55,858 nucleotides of DNA from Halobacteriales archaeon QS_4_69_31. Its GTDB lineage: Archaea; Halobacteriota; Halobacteria; Halobacteriales; Haloarculaceae. Where the stretch lies: assembly GCA_003021655.1 (NCBI GenBank), contig PXRP01000049.1, positions 1 to 55,858 of the forward strand. The letters run 5' to 3'. Position numbers and translations under genes: made by a program. A model generated the notes under the pieces. The model was not told the origin of the DNA. It did not search any database and saw nothing but the letters and a program-made list of their open reading frames with translations. This document shows positions 1 through 8,898 of the stretch, in pieces. How positions within the stretch are numbered: the stretch's first letter is position 1; each line of letters opens with the position of its first letter.

Positions 1-1821
1 GCCGGCGTCGCGCTCGTCGGGGCCGACGATGAGCATGTACGGCAGGTTGTCGTCGTGGCCGGCGCGGATCTTCCGCTGGAGGGTGTCGTCGCCCGTCGCC
101 ACGGAGACGCGGAACCCGTCCGATTCGAGGTCGTCGGCAACCTCGTGGGCGTAGTCGAAGACGTCCTCGTTGAGCGGGAGCACGCGCACCTGTTCGGGCG
201 CGAGCCACAGGGGGAACCGTCCGTCGAAGTGCTCGATGAGCACCATGAAGAAGCGCTCGTAACTGCCGTACAGCGCCCGGTGGATCATGACCGGGCGGTG
301 GTCTTCGTTGTCCTCGCCGGTGTAGGTGAGGTCGAACCGCTCGGGCATGGTGAAATCGAGCTGGACCGTCGGGCCGTCCCAGTTGCGCCCGAGCGCGTCC
401 TCGAAGGCGAAGTCGACCTTCGGCCCGTAGAAAGCGCCGTCGCCCTCCTCGACGACGTAGTCGACGCCCTCGCCCTCGAGGACGGCTTCGAGCTGTGACT
501 CGGCGGTCTCCCAGATCTCGTCGCTACCGACCGACTTCTCGGGGCGGGTGGCGAACTGGACGGTGTAGCCCAGGTCGAACGTGTCGAGGATGTCGAGGAT
601 GATGTCCATGATGGCCAGCACCTCCGCCTCGATCTGGTCGGGGCGGACGAACAGGTGGCCGTCGTCGATGGTGAACGCCCAGGTCCGCGAGAGCCCCGAG
701 AGTTCGCCGCGCTGTTCCTTCCGGTAGACCTTGCCGTCCTCGAAGTACCGGACCGGCAGGTCCCGGTAGGACCAGGACTTCTGGTCGAAGATGGTCGCGT
801 GGCCGGGACAGTTCATCGGCTTGAGGCCGTACTCCTCGTCGTTGACCTCCAGCAGGAACATGTCGTCGACGTAGTTGTCGTAGTGGCCGGATTTCTTCCA
901 CAGCTCCGTCCGGAAGACGTGGGGCGTCTCGACCTCGTCGTAGTCGGCCTCGCGGTTGAGACTGGCGACGTACGCCGAGAGTTCGTTGAGGACCGTCTTG
1001 CCGTTGGGTTCGTACAGCGGCAGGCCGGGGCCCGTCGTCTCGTCGATGGAAAAGAGGTCCATCTCCTGGCCGATGCGGCGGTGGTCGCGTTCCTCGGCCT
1101 TGCGGCGCTGTTCGAGGAACTCCTCGAGGTCGTCCTCGTCGGGGAACGCGGTCCCGTAGACGCGGGTGAGCATGTCGTTGTCCTCGTCGCCCCGCCAGTG
1201 GGCCGCCGCGATCTCCAGCAGGGCAAAGCCGCCGATCTCGCCCGTCGAGTCGACGTGGGGCCCCTGACAGAGGTCCTCGAACTCGCCCTGCTCGTAGAAG
1301 GAGACGGGGTCGCTCCCGGCGGCTTCGGTTTCCAGGATCTCCCGCTTGTAGGGGTTGTCCGCGTACCGCTCGAAGGCCTCCTCGCGGTCGACCAGTTCCT
1401 GCTCGATGGGGAGGTCCGCCTCGATGATCTCGTGGGCCTCCGCCTCGATCTCTTCGAGGTCGTCCTCGTCGATGTCGACGCCCGTGACGTCGTAGTAGAA
1501 GCCCTCGTCGGTCCAGGGGCCGATGGTGAGTTGCGCGTCGGGATACAGGCGCTGGAGCGCCTGGGCGAAGACGTGGGCCGCCGAGTGACGCAGGACGTCG
1601 AGGTACTCGTCGGCGGAGGGGGTGACGATCTCGAGTTCGGCGCCGTCGTAGACCGCGGCCTCCGTGGCGACGAGGTCGCCGTCGAGGACGCCGGCGACAC
1701 AGTCGTCGCCCAGCCCGGGACCGATCTCGTAGGCGACGCCTTCGACTGTCGTGCCCGACGGAACGTCGAGCGTGCTTCCATCGGGCAGTGCGACCGTGAG
1801 CGTCCTCTCTTGCTGTGACAT
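1..1821 (-). CDS. thrS: Threonine--tRNA ligase, C-terminus cut by window edge
   Basis: Class II aminoacyl-tRNA synthetase that charges tRNA-Thr in the cytoplasm; 607 residues are visible and about 30-40 C-terminal anticodon-domain residues lie outside the window. An N-terminal TGS domain (about residues 1-65) is followed by the second editing domain with HSAAH (79-83) and a CxxxH pair (CQGPH). The catalytic core shows MNCPGH and GLSRTWAF. The TGS plus HxxxH editing layout is the bacterial/eukaryotic type, not the D-aminoacyl-deacylase-like editing domain of most archaeal ThrRS; haloarchaea are known to use this type. ATG start at 1821; a weak TATA-like stretch sits near 1952-1958, so a leader of about 100 nt is possible. 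Confidence 0.97.
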   Translation of the reverse strand, partial: MSQQERTLTVALPDGSTLDVPSGTTVEGVAYEIGPGLGDDCVAGVLDGDLVATEAAVYDGAELEIVTPSADEYLDVLRHSAAHVFAQALQRLYPDAQLTIGPWTDEGFYYDVTGVDIDEDDLEEIEAEAHEIIEADLPIEQELVDREEAFERYADNPYKREILETEAAGSDPVSFYEQGEFEDLCQGPHVDSTGEIGGFALLEIAAAHWRGDEDNDMLTRVYGTAFPDEDDLEEFLEQRRKAEERDHRRIGQEMDLFSIDETTGPGLPLYEPNGKTVLNELSAYVASLNREADYDEVETPHVFRTELWKKSGHYDNYVDDMFLLEVNDEEYGLKPMNCPGHATIFDQKSWSYRDLPVRYFEDGKVYRKEQRGELSGLSRTWAFTIDDGHLFVRPDQIEAEVLAIMDIILDILDTFDLGYTVQFATRPEKSVGSDEIWETAESQLEAVLEGEGVDYVVEEGDGAFYGPKVDFAFEDALGRNWDGPTVQLDFTMPERFDLTYTGEDNEDHRPVMIHRALYGSYERFFMVLIEHFDGRFPLWLAPEQVRVLPLNEDVFDYAHEVADDLESDGFRVSVATGDDTLQRKIRAGHDDNLPYMLIVGPDERDAG

Positions 1822-2126
1822 GGGTAGTGAATTACGCGTCGCTTTTCGGGTGCGGGCGAACGCGAGAACGTGGCAGATACTGGTTACGGGGCGCGGGGCC
1901 CGCCTGTAAAGCAGTCACCTGCCATCGTGGGCGCTGTTAGACCAGTAGCGGTTAAAAACGTTGTGAAGGCACGGGACGGACAGCAGTGAGAGACCTGCGG
2001 TCTCTCTGGCCGTGCAGCGCGCGTCCGCGAGGTCACGGGCGAGTGAACGACGGCCGGTCGGGAGTCAGTCGGGGGCCGGCCGGGAACCAGTCAGGAGAAT
2101 GCCCGGGCGCAGCGGCGACCCGCTCG
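1822..2126. other. Intergenic region with a perfect 8-bp hairpin
   Basis: The 305 bp between pyrE and thrS holds no convincing gene. At 1988-2006 a perfect inverted repeat (gagagacc-tgc-ggtctctc) can form an 8-bp stem with a 3-nt loop. It lies about 120 bp after the pyrE stop and about 170 bp before the thrS start, so it could be part of a terminator, or of the thrS upstream region. An A/T-rich element at 1952-1958 is the only candidate thrS TATA box. Confidence 0.4.
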
Positions 2127-2684
2127 TCACGCGACGTCGAGGTCCTCGGGGGCGTCGGCGAGCAACTCCGCGGCGGTCACGAGCGAGTGCAGTTCCAGGT
2201 CGTGGGCGGCCATGTTCTCGGCCGCGCCCTCCTGGCGGTTGACGACGACGACGACGCGCTCGACGACGGCGCCGGCCTCGCGGAGCGCCTCGGCGGCGTC
2301 GATGGCGCTCCGGCCCGTCGTCGCGACGTCCTCGAGGACGACCACCGTCTCGCCCTCGGCGAGGTCGCCCTCGACGAGGTTGGCGGTGCCGTACTCCTTT
2401 TGCTGTTTGCGGACGATGACGTAGGGGGTGCCGGTCGCGACGCTCGTGGCGGCCACCAGCGGGACCGCGCCCAGCGCGACGCCCGCGAGTTTCGTCCCCT
2501 CCTCGCCGACCGCGGCGAGTTCGTCGGCGAAGGCCTCGGCGACCAGTTCCAGACACCGGGGGGAGGTCTCGAAGGCGTACTTGTCGACGTAGTAGTTCGA
2601 GGTGCCGCCGTGCGAGAGTTCGAACTCGCCGTACCGGACGGCGTCGGCGACCCGCAACGCGTCGATGAGTTCCTCGTCGGCCAT
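2127..2684 (-). CDS. pyrE: Orotate phosphoribosyltransferase
   Basis: 185 residues. Transfers the phosphoribosyl group of PRPP to orotate to give OMP in pyrimidine biosynthesis. The PRPP-binding signature [13 protein letters not shown] is at residues 114-126, and [10 protein letters not shown] (91-100) matches the catalytic-loop region of the family. Length is typical of archaeal PyrE. ATG at 2684. It is divergent from glmM, with 95 bp between the two start codons. Confidence 0.96.
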   Translation of the reverse strand: MADEELIDALRVADAVRYGEFELSHGGTSNYYVDKYAFETSPRCLELVAEAFADELAAVGEEGTKLAGVALGAVPLVAATSVATGTPYVIVRKQQKEYGTANLVEGDLAEGETVVVLEDVATTGRSAIDAAEALREAGAVVERVVVVVNRQEGAAENMAAHDLELHSLVTAAELLADAPEDLDVA

Positions 2685-2779
2685 ACCGGGGATGGGACGG
2701 CCCGGCGTTTGAAGATTCGGAAACGCGTCGGAACCGCTCCGGAACCACTATCCGGGCGGCCCCCCGACGGTATGATACG

Positions 2780-4150
2780 ATGGAGCTGTTCGGGTCAAGC
2801 GGCATCCGCGGCGTGGTCGGAGAGCACCTCACGCCGTCGGTCGTCCTCGAAGTCGCACAGGCGGCGGGGACGGTGCTGGCGACCGACCGCGTGGCGGTCG
2901 CACGGGACACGCGCCTGACCGGCCGGATGCTCACGGACGCGGCCGCGAGCGGGCTGGCCAGCGTCGGCGTCGACGTCGACCGACTGGGACAGATCCCGAC
3001 GCCCGGGCTGCAGGCCTACGCCGAGAGCGAGGGAGTCCCGGGGGTGATGGTGACGGCCTCGCACAACCCGCCCGAGTACAACGGCATCAAGCTCGTCGGC
3101 TCCGACGGTGTCGAACTCCCGCGCGAGCGGCTGGAGGCCGTCGAGGAGGCCCTGCTCGGCGAGGACGGCGCGCCGACCGTCGCCTGGGACGAAACCGGCG
3201 CGACGGCCACCATCGACAGCGCCCGCGAGCGCTACGTCGAGGAGTTGCTGGCGGCGACCGACAGCGAGACAGTGGCGGCGGCCGACCTGACCGTGGCCCT
3301 CGACCCCGGTCACGGCGCCGGCGCACTGACCAGCCCCGAGTTCTTCCGGGAACTGGGCTGTCGCGTGAAGACGGTCCACGCCCAGCCGGACGGCCACTTC
3401 CCGGGGCGAAACCCCGAGCCCGTCGCCGAGACGCTGGGCGACCTCCAGCGGTTCGTCCGCGCGACCGGCGCCGACCTCGGGGTCGCACACGACGGCGACG
3501 CCGACCGCGCAATCTTCGTCGACGAGCGCGGGGAACTCGTCCCGGGGAGCGCGGCGTTCGCCGCCCTCGCGGCCGACGAACTCGACGCGGGCGACACGCT
3601 GGTCTCGGCGGTCAACGTCTCCCAGCGGCTCGTCGACATCGTCGACGACGCCGGCGCGACCCTCTCGATGACCCCCATCGGGAGCACGCACATCGTCACG
3701 CGGATCCGCCGCATGGAGCGGGAGGGCAAGCGCGTCCCCATCGCCGGCGAGGGCAACGGCGGGATCCTCTTTCCCGGCTTCCGGATCGCCAGGGACGGCG
3801 CCTACACCGCGGCGCGCTTTTGCGAGGTGCTCGCGGCCCGGGACGCGCCGGCGAGCCGCGTCGTCGCCCCTTTCGACGACTACGAGAACGTCCGCCGGAA
3901 CGTCTCTTACGACAGCGACCGCGAGCGCGAGGCGATGCTCGAGGCCCTGAAGCGGGCCGCCACGGACGCGGACGCCGAACTCGACACGACCGACGGCTAC
4001 CGGCTGGACTACGGCGACGGCTGGGTACTCGCACGTCCCTCGGGGACCGAACCTGTCGTCCGTGTCTACGCCGAGGCCCGCACCCGCGAGCGGGCGAACG
4101 AACTCGCCGACATCCTCTCGGACCCGCTGGCCACGACCACCGCCGAGTGA
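2780..4150 (+). CDS. glmM: Phosphoglucosamine mutase (alpha-D-phosphohexomutase family)
   Basis: 456 residues. Predicted to interconvert glucosamine-6-phosphate and glucosamine-1-phosphate for UDP-GlcNAc synthesis. The catalytic phosphoserine loop TASHNPPEYNG is at 92-102 (Ser94), the metal-binding loop DGDADR at 238-243, and the phosphate-binding RPSGTEP motif near the C-terminus. Phosphomannomutase activity cannot be excluded, because archaeal GlmM and ManB are hard to separate by sequence. ATG at 2780. Tandem T-tract repeats follow the stop codon. Confidence 0.9.
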   Translation: MELFGSSGIRGVVGEHLTPSVVLEVAQAAGTVLATDRVAVARDTRLTGRMLTDAAASGLASVGVDVDRLGQIPTPGLQAYAESEGVPGVMVTASHNPPEYNGIKLVGSDGVELPRERLEAVEEALLGEDGAPTVAWDETGATATIDSARERYVEELLAATDSETVAAADLTVALDPGHGAGALTSPEFFRELGCRVKTVHAQPDGHFPGRNPEPVAETLGDLQRFVRATGADLGVAHDGDADRAIFVDERGELVPGSAAFAALAADELDAGDTLVSAVNVSQRLVDIVDDAGATLSMTPIGSTHIVTRIRRMEREGKRVPIAGEGNGGILFPGFRIARDGAYTAARFCEVLAARDAPASRVVAPFDDYENVRRNVSYDSDREREAMLEALKRAATDADAELDTTDGYRLDYGDGWVLARPSGTEPVVRVYAEARTRERANELADILSDPLATTTAE

Positions 4151-4151
4151 C

Positions 4152-4229
4152 GGGACTGCCCGATTTTCCGCCCCGGGCCCACCACGAAAGGGACTGCCTG
4201 ATTTTTCCGCCCCGGAGCCCACACCGCGA
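4152..4229 (+). terminator. Tandemly duplicated 38-bp T-tract terminator after glmM
   Basis: Two imperfect copies of about 38 bp (from 4152 and 4190) directly follow the glmM stop. Both begin gggactgcc/t and contain a T-run (gattttcc, then gatttttcc) followed by ccgcccc. Oligo-T is the main archaeal termination signal, so this reads as a doubled terminator. It ends only a few bases before the next ATG at 4232, so it also overlaps the promoter region of the beta-propeller gene. Confidence 0.5.
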
Positions 4230-4231
4230 AT

Positions 4232-5092
4232 ATGAGTACGATCGAGGAAAAGCGGATGTACGGCGACCAGCGCGAGGGGACGGTCGCGTACGTCGCGAGC
4301 GAGCGTGGCGTCGCGACGGTCCGGGTCTCGGGCGACCGGGTTGGCCGGTTCGGCCTCGCACACCGCTGTGAGGCGCGCGACCTCGCGACTGTCGACGGGG
4401 CGGTCGTCGTCGCCACCGCCGAGGACGTCCTCGTCGGCCCCGGCGAGTTCGAGCCGCTGGGCCTGGGCCCGGCGGTCGCCGTCACGACCCTCGACGGGGG
4501 CGTCCTGGCCGGTACCCCCGACGGGACCGTCTCGCGGCACGCCGACGGCGCGTGGTCGGCGGTCGGCGCCGTCGAGGACGTCCGGGCACTGTCCGGGGAG
4601 TTTGTCGCCGCGGCCGGGGGCGTCTTCCGGGTCGGCGACGGCCTGGCCGGCGTCGGCCTCGCGGACGCCCGCGACGTGGCCGCCGGCGGGACGGTGCTGG
4701 CGGCGACCGGCGACGGCCTCTACCGGCTGGGCAACGGCTGGCTGTGCGAGCGGGAGGGAGCCTTCGACGTCGCCACGACCAGAGAGACGGGACCGACCGG
4801 ACCGGGGAGGGCGAGCGCGAACGCCGAAACGGGCGAGAGCGCGGGCGCGGTGGCGGACGCACACGCCGCGGACGGGGAGACGCTGTACGCCCGTACCGAC
4901 GGGTGGACGGCGGTCGACCTCCCGGTCGCGGAGTCGGTCGTCGACGTGGCCTACGGCGAGTGTGTCTACGCCGCCACCGGCCCGGGGACGTTCCTGGTCG
5001 AGGCCGCCCCCGACCGGACGGCCGACGGGACCGGGGGCTGGCGGCCGCGCTCGCTCGGGCTCCCGGGCATCTCGGCACTCGCCGTGGCGTGA
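4232..5092 (+). CDS. HVO_0234-type beta-propeller protein, function unknown
   Basis: 286 residues, no signal peptide or membrane segment. The chain is built from repeated short beta-hairpin units (for example GVLAGTPDGTVSRHADGAWS, GGTVLAATGDGLYRLGNGWL), as expected for a beta-propeller. I recognise it as the conserved haloarchaeal family represented by HVO_0234. No catalytic motif is visible. It converges with alaX (60 bp between their stops), and haloarchaea often keep these two genes together. Confidence 0.8.
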   Translation: MSTIEEKRMYGDQREGTVAYVASERGVATVRVSGDRVGRFGLAHRCEARDLATVDGAVVVATAEDVLVGPGEFEPLGLGPAVAVTTLDGGVLAGTPDGTVSRHADGAWSAVGAVEDVRALSGEFVAAAGGVFRVGDGLAGVGLADARDVAAGGTVLAATGDGLYRLGNGWLCEREGAFDVATTRETGPTGPGRASANAETGESAGAVADAHAADGETLYARTDGWTAVDLPVAESVVDVAYGECVYAATGPGTFLVEAAPDRTADGTGGWRPRSLGLPGISALAVA

Positions 5093-5152
5093 ACCGTCTC
5101 GGGGGCAAGCCCCGAGGCACTCGGCCTGTGCCGCCCGTAGCGGGCGGTCGGG

Positions 5153-5878
5153 TCACTCCGTGACGAGTTCGAACGTGACCCGTTCGACATCGGCGCCTTT
5201 CGAGGTCCGGTCGGTGACCTCGACGGTGCCGACCTCGCCGGTGCGGTCGGCGTGGGTTCCCCCGCAGGGGCAGGTGTCGAAGGTGTTTATCTCGACGACC
5301 CGGAGCGGGTCGACGTGGTCGGGGATGAGGTCGAGCTGGGTCCGGCCCTCGGGAGTCGCCGCCTCGACGCGCTCGCGGGGCCGTTCGGTCTTCGTGACCG
5401 GCAGGTCCCGGTCTATCACCGCGTTGGTCATGCGCTCGATGGTCGCCAGGTCCGCCTCGTCGAAGTCGGCGGGCTCGAAGTCGATCCGCGAGCGGTCCGT
5501 GTGGATCTGGTTGCCGGCCGTCGACGCGCCGTACTCGTCGAGGACGACCCGCGAGAGGACGTGCTGGGCGGTGTGCATCCGCCGGAGACGGTCGCGGCGC
5601 TCGGCGTCGACGTGGCCGGTGACCGTCGTCCCCGGTTCGGGGAGCGGGCCCTCTATGTCCGCGACGGCGTGGCGGACGTCCCCGTGGGACTTCCGGATGT
5701 CGACGACCCGTGCCTCCCCGTCCGGCCACGCCAGGCGGCCCCGGTCGGCCGGCTGGCCGCCCCCCTCCGGATAGAAGTAGGTCCCGTCGAGGACGACGTA
5801 CTCCTCGGTTGCCTCGGTGACCGTCGCCTCGAACTCGGTGACCCCGTCCGCATCCGGGAGATACAGGAGTTCTGTCAC
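5153..5878 (-). CDS. alaX: Alanyl-tRNA editing protein AlaX
   Basis: 241 residues. Free-standing trans-editing enzyme that hydrolyses mis-acylated Ser- or Gly-tRNA-Ala. Zinc ligands are visible as HTAQH (His102, His106) and CPCGGTH (Cys205, His209), and the family glycine-rich motif PEGGGQPAD is at 38-46. The GTG at 5878 is chosen because family homology begins there (TELLYLPDADG). The frame stays open far upstream, but that extension runs antisense through other genes and the tRNA. The length fits the compact AlaX class without a C-terminal alanyl-tRNA-synthetase extension. Confidence 0.93.
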   Translation of the reverse strand: MTELLYLPDADGVTEFEATVTEATEEYVVLDGTYFYPEGGGQPADRGRLAWPDGEARVVDIRKSHGDVRHAVADIEGPLPEPGTTVTGHVDAERRDRLRRMHTAQHVLSRVVLDEYGASTAGNQIHTDRSRIDFEPADFDEADLATIERMTNAVIDRDLPVTKTERPRERVEAATPEGRTQLDLIPDHVDPLRVVEINTFDTCPCGGTHADRTGEVGTVEVTDRTSKGADVERVTFELVTE

Positions 5879-5965
5879 AGCCCCGCGTACGACGGCCACG
5901 ACAAAAGTATCGCCGGAAACGGTCGTCGGGAACGCCGCGGAAAACAACGACGACGGACCGCCCGA

Positions 5966-6054
5966 CCTGACGTTTCGGGAGATATAGACCGGCGGACGTG
6001 ACATCTCGGGAGGCAGGGACCGGCTGACCTGACGTCTCGGAAAACGCGGACCGG
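5966..6054. repeat. Three degenerate ~27-bp repeats upstream of alaX
   Basis: Copies at 5966-5992, 5998-6023 and 6028-6054 share the pattern (c)tgacgtytcgg...gaccgg with a period of about 31 bp. They lie 90-175 bp upstream of the alaX start and just upstream of the small lipoprotein gene. They may be decayed tandem duplications or an operator array; nothing in the sequence decides between these. Confidence 0.55.
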
Positions 6055-6133
6055 AGTGCGTGGCGGCGGGGAGGATCAAACGCCCATTTGATCGTTCGTC
6101 AACACTTACCGGGCGGGCGGGTAACGCTGTGAC

Positions 6134-6418
6134 ATGTCCGACAGCACACGGCGACGGTGCCTCGCGTCGGTCGCCGGGGCGACGGGCGTCCTGGCCGGCT
6201 GTGCGACGGCCCTCCGGAGAGACGACGACGGACGGGACGACGAACTGGGCGGTGACGGGGACGACGTCGTCGACTGGCAGTACGCCCCGTCGACCGAGTC
6301 GGCCGACCCCGAGGCCGTCGAGAACCGGATGGTCGTGGTGACGTGCGGCGAGAAACGAGGGCCTACCGGCGGAGTCGAGGGGTCGGACTATGACGGGCGG
6401 GAACGCCCCGAAGACTGA
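6134..6418 (+). CDS. Small putative Tat lipoprotein
   Basis: 94 residues. The N-terminus RRRCLASVAGATGVLAGC combines an arginine-rich Tat-like start with a lipobox ending in Cys23, as in many haloarchaeal lipoproteins. An acidic linker (DDDGRDDELGGDGDD) follows, then a short unrecognised C-terminus. The end (GPTGGVEGSDYDGRERPED) has no fold-like character, so the gene may be truncated or shifted. Function unknown. Confidence 0.45.
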   Translation: MSDSTRRRCLASVAGATGVLAGCATALRRDDDGRDDELGGDGDDVVDWQYAPSTESADPEAVENRMVVVTCGEKRGPTGGVEGSDYDGRERPED

Positions 6419-6445
6419 TAGCCGCCGACGAACTAGGCGGGCGTG

Positions 6446-7531
6446 ATGTTGCTGGTGCTGTGCGTGGACCTCGACGACGACCTCGGTCGCAAAACCGACG
6501 TCGAGACGCCCGCAGTCGGGCGCGACGCGGTCGAGGACGCCGCGGTGGCGCTGGCGACGGCGGACCCCGAGGACAGCGACGTGAACGTCCTCTTCGAGGG
6601 GGTCCACATCGCCGACGGCGTCGACGACGAGACCGTCGAGGTAGCCGCGGTGACGGGCGCCAACGCGGGCGACGTCGCCGCCAACCGCGCCGTCGGCGAG
6701 GAACTGGACACAGTCCTCGCGGGGCTGGCCACCGGCGAGGACGTCCGGGCGCTGGTCGTGACCGACGGCGCGCAGGACGAGTCGGTGCTGCCGGTCATCC
6801 GCTCGCGCATGCCCATCGACGGCGTCCGTCGCGTCGTCGTCCGCCAGGCACAGGACCTGGAGTCGGTCTACTACACCATCAAGCAGGTGCTCGATGACCC
6901 CGAGACCCGCGGGACGATCCTCGTCCCGCTGGGGATCCTGTTGCTCATCTACCCGCTGGCGATCGTCGCCGACGTGCTCGGGATGCCCGGTGCGGTCTTC
7001 GGCGTCACCTCCGGCCTGCTGGGGATCTACCTGCTCTCGCGCGGGCTGGCGCTGGGCGAGCGACTCGACCAGGTCGTCGACACGGCCCGGGGAGCGCTGT
7101 TCGGCGGCCGCCTGACGCTCGTCACGTCGCTGGTCGCGGTCATCCTGCTGGCCATCGGCGGCGTCACCGGCGTCCGGACGGTCACGAGCATGCAGGCCCA
7201 GGCCAACGACCCCCTCGACGTCATCGACGTCGTCGCCGCGCTCGTCTACGGCTCGCTCCAGTGGTTCGCCGCCGCCGGCGTCACCTCCAGCCTGGGACGG
7301 GTCGTCGACGGCTACCTCGACGGCGAGTTCGAGTGGGAACACCTCAACGCACCCGTCTACGTTCTCGCCATCGCGTTCATCCTCCACGGCGTCAGTAGCT
7401 TCCTGCTCGCCGTCGGGGACCTCTCGTATCTCGCGTTCACGCTGACCGGCGCGACGCTGCTGGGTCTGTTCTCGACGTTCGCGTTCGCACTCGCCGAATC
7501 CCGCTTCGGGTCCCGCGCCGGCGCGACCTGA
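6446..7531 (+). CDS. DUF373 family membrane protein
   Basis: 361 residues from the ATG at 6446; a second ATG lies one codon upstream. The soluble N-terminal part opens LLVLCVDLDDDLGRK, the DUF373 signature, and runs to about residue 155 (RQAQDLESVYYTIKQ). A set of membrane helices follows (for example PLGILLLIYPLAIVADVLG and LVAVILLAIGGVTGV). DUF373 proteins are widespread in archaea and uncharacterised. The gene sits directly before tRNA-Arg. Confidence 0.85.
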   Translation: MLLVLCVDLDDDLGRKTDVETPAVGRDAVEDAAVALATADPEDSDVNVLFEGVHIADGVDDETVEVAAVTGANAGDVAANRAVGEELDTVLAGLATGEDVRALVVTDGAQDESVLPVIRSRMPIDGVRRVVVRQAQDLESVYYTIKQVLDDPETRGTILVPLGILLLIYPLAIVADVLGMPGAVFGVTSGLLGIYLLSRGLALGERLDQVVDTARGALFGGRLTLVTSLVAVILLAIGGVTGVRTVTSMQAQANDPLDVIDVVAALVYGSLQWFAAAGVTSSLGRVVDGYLDGEFEWEHLNAPVYVLAIAFILHGVSSFLLAVGDLSYLAFTLTGATLLGLFSTFAFALAESRFGSRAGAT

Positions 7532-7585
7532 GAACTGGCGGGGATCCCGTCGCTTTTTGGTCCCGTAGTCTCTCCCCTGAAACGG

Positions 7586-7661
7586 GGGCACGTAGCTCAG
7601 TCCGGACCAGAGCGTCGGACTTCTAATCCGACGGCCGTGGGTTCGAATCCCACCGTGCCCG
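7586..7661 (+). tRNA. tRNA-Arg (anticodon TCT)
   Basis: The complete cloverleaf can be folded by eye: acceptor GGGCACG/CGTGCCC (7586-7592 with 7654-7660), D stem GCTC/GAGC, anticodon stem TCGGA/TCCGA with loop CTTCTAA (anticodon TCT at 7622-7624), 5-nt variable loop, T stem GTGGG/CCCAC with loop TTCGAAT, and discriminator G at 7661. No CCA is encoded and there is no intron. Copies of its 3' end occur just downstream. Confidence 0.97.
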
Positions 7662-7764
7662 TCATCTGCGAACGATAGTGAGCAGTGACGGCACCGTGGG
7701 TTCGAACCACGCGAGACGAGCGTAGCGAGTCTCGCCATCGGGTTCGAATCCCACCGTGCCCGTC
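7639..7764 (+). repeat. Direct repeats of the tRNA-Arg 3' end (attachment-site-like)
   Basis: The last 23 tRNA bases plus two flanking bases (7639-7663) are repeated exactly at 7740-7764. A shorter 13-bp copy (ccgtgggttcgaa) lies at 7694-7706. Between the second and third copies is an inverted repeat (arms gcgagac/gtctcgc, 7711-7735). Duplicated tRNA 3' ends are the usual footprint of integrase-driven elements (attL/attR). Only about 76 bp separate the full copies, so any element has been lost or was a very small cassette. Confidence 0.7.
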
Positions 7765-7990
7765 CACCTTTTTCCGCCTCGGGTATCCTCGCTTACTCCG
7801 TTCGCTGTGGGTGCCGCTCGGCGCAAAAACGTGGGCGAAAAAGCCGGCCCCTCCCTGCGGTCAGGGCCAGCGAACCGCTCGCTTCGCTCGCCGTGCGTTC
7901 CTGACTCGACGCCGGAGCCCGAGCACCCGGATCATCACGCATTTGGAATTGATAACGTATATGTGAGCGTGCGCGGAGTGACGAGGGAGG
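7765..7990. other. Gene-free stretch between the tRNA repeats and ribH
   Basis: No supported gene. A TATA-like element (cgtatatg, 7956-7963) lies 28-35 bp before the ribH ATG and fits a leaderless ribH promoter. A local inverted element (cgctcgcttcgctcgc) occurs near 7879. Confidence 0.5.
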
Positions 7991-8409
7991 ATGACAGGAC
8001 TCGGACTGGTGATAGCCAGGTTCTACGAGGAGCTCGCGGCGGCGATAGAGACCGAGGCGAGAGAGCGGTCAGAGCCAGCGACGCCGAGCACGTGGAGACG
8101 GTGTCGGTGCCGGGCGTCTACGACGCGCCGCTGGCCGCCGACCGGCTGGCGCAGTCGCCGGACGTCGACGCGGTGGCCGTCCCGGGCGTCGTCGTCACTG
8201 GCGACACGGACCACGACCGGGTCGTCACCCACGCCGCGGCGCGGAAACTCGCCGACGTGAGCCTCAACCGGGACACGCCGGTCACGTTCGGGGTCAGCGG
8301 TCCGGGGATGAGTGCCGACGAGGCGCGGGAACGGGTCGAGTACTGTGCGGATGCCGTCGACGCCGTGGTCGACCTGGCGACGGGACTCCCGGCGGCCACC
8401 CGGCAGTAG
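7991..8409 (+). pseudogene. ribH: 6,7-dimethyl-8-ribityllumazine synthase, frameshifted
   Basis: Lumazine synthase makes the immediate riboflavin precursor. The N-terminus MTGLGLVIARFYEELAA starts at the ATG at 7991. The remainder (HVETVSVPGVYDAPLAADRL, then VVTGDTDHDRVVTHA and VTFGVSGPGMSADEA) is in another frame and ends at 8409. The frame changes between about 8066 and 8086; one missing base (or two extra) explains it. With one base restored the gene encodes 139 residues, normal for the family. Catalytic-region motifs (GDTDHD, THAAARK) are conserved, so loss is recent or a base-call error. Confidence 0.85.
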
Positions 8410-8478
8410 ACGCCCGGCGGTCGAACCCGCGGGTCAACGAGATGAACGCACGGCGGGACGTCAGTGAGCGGGGCTGCC

Positions 8479-8700
8479 TCAGAGGAGGAAACTCACGATC
8501 GCCAGCACGACGAAGATGATGACGAGCCACTTGGCGATGCTCATGCTGAGGCCGGCGACGCCGCGGGCGCCCAGCACCGCAGCGACCAGGGCGAGCACCA
8601 GAAAGAGGACCGCCAGTTCGATGAATCCCCCACCGGACTGGAGCGGGATGAGCGCGGCCGTCTGTGCGACCGGACCGGTCAGAGCGGGTGTAAGCACCAT
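8479..8700 (-). CDS. DUF1328-like small membrane protein
   Basis: 73 residues with two hydrophobic helices ([19 protein letters not shown] and [18 protein letters not shown]) joined by [10 protein letters not shown], the pattern of the DUF1328 family of small membrane proteins found in bacteria and haloarchaea. Function unknown. The N-terminal 25 residues before the first helix are unusual for the family, so a downstream start is possible. Confidence 0.7.
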   Translation of the reverse strand: MVLTPALTGPVAQTAALIPLQSGGGFIELAVLFLVLALVAAVLGARGVAGLSMSIAKWLVIIFVVLAIVSFLL

Positions 8701-8712
8701 ACACGACCGTTG

Positions 8713-8835
8713 ATGCCAGCCGACTTAGTTACGAGACGACTATGCAGACGGCCCGATGGTAGGCAAATCGTATGCGACCGCTGCGGCCTCACCGTGCCGA
8801 ACGCGGGGTCTCTCGCGTCGTTACGGACCGGGTAA
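8713..8835 (+). CDS. Possible 40-residue zinc-binding peptide (or fragment)
   Basis: A short frame from the ATG at 8713 encodes [18 protein letters not shown], whose cysteines resemble a zinc knuckle, and stops at 8835. No TATA element stands at the expected distance, and its start lies 13 bp from the start of the divergent DUF1328 gene. It could be a remnant of a small zinc-ribbon gene. Low confidence. Confidence 0.25.
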   Translation: MPADLVTRRLCRRPDGRQIVCDRCGLTVPNAGSLASLRTG

Positions 8836-8898
8836 GCGAAGGCAACTCGCTCGCCGAAGTCGGTAGGTTGAAACATCTCCGTTACTGTGACACGGTCA

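Noticed and set aside
2795-4864. Long minus-strand open frame over glmM and the beta-propeller gene
   Set aside because: Arg/Gly/Ala/Pro-rich shadow of coding sequence on the other strand, no recognisable motif.
5879-7738. Very long open frame extending alaX upstream on the minus strand through the DUF373 gene and tRNA
   Set aside because: Antisense to well-supported genes and to the tRNA; family homology starts at 5878. Long antisense frames are expected with GC-rich third positions.
7756-8060. Upstream extension of the second ribH frame as a separate 217-residue protein
   Set aside because: Its first 100 residues read through tRNA repeat and promoter DNA; only the part after about 8068 matches lumazine synthase.
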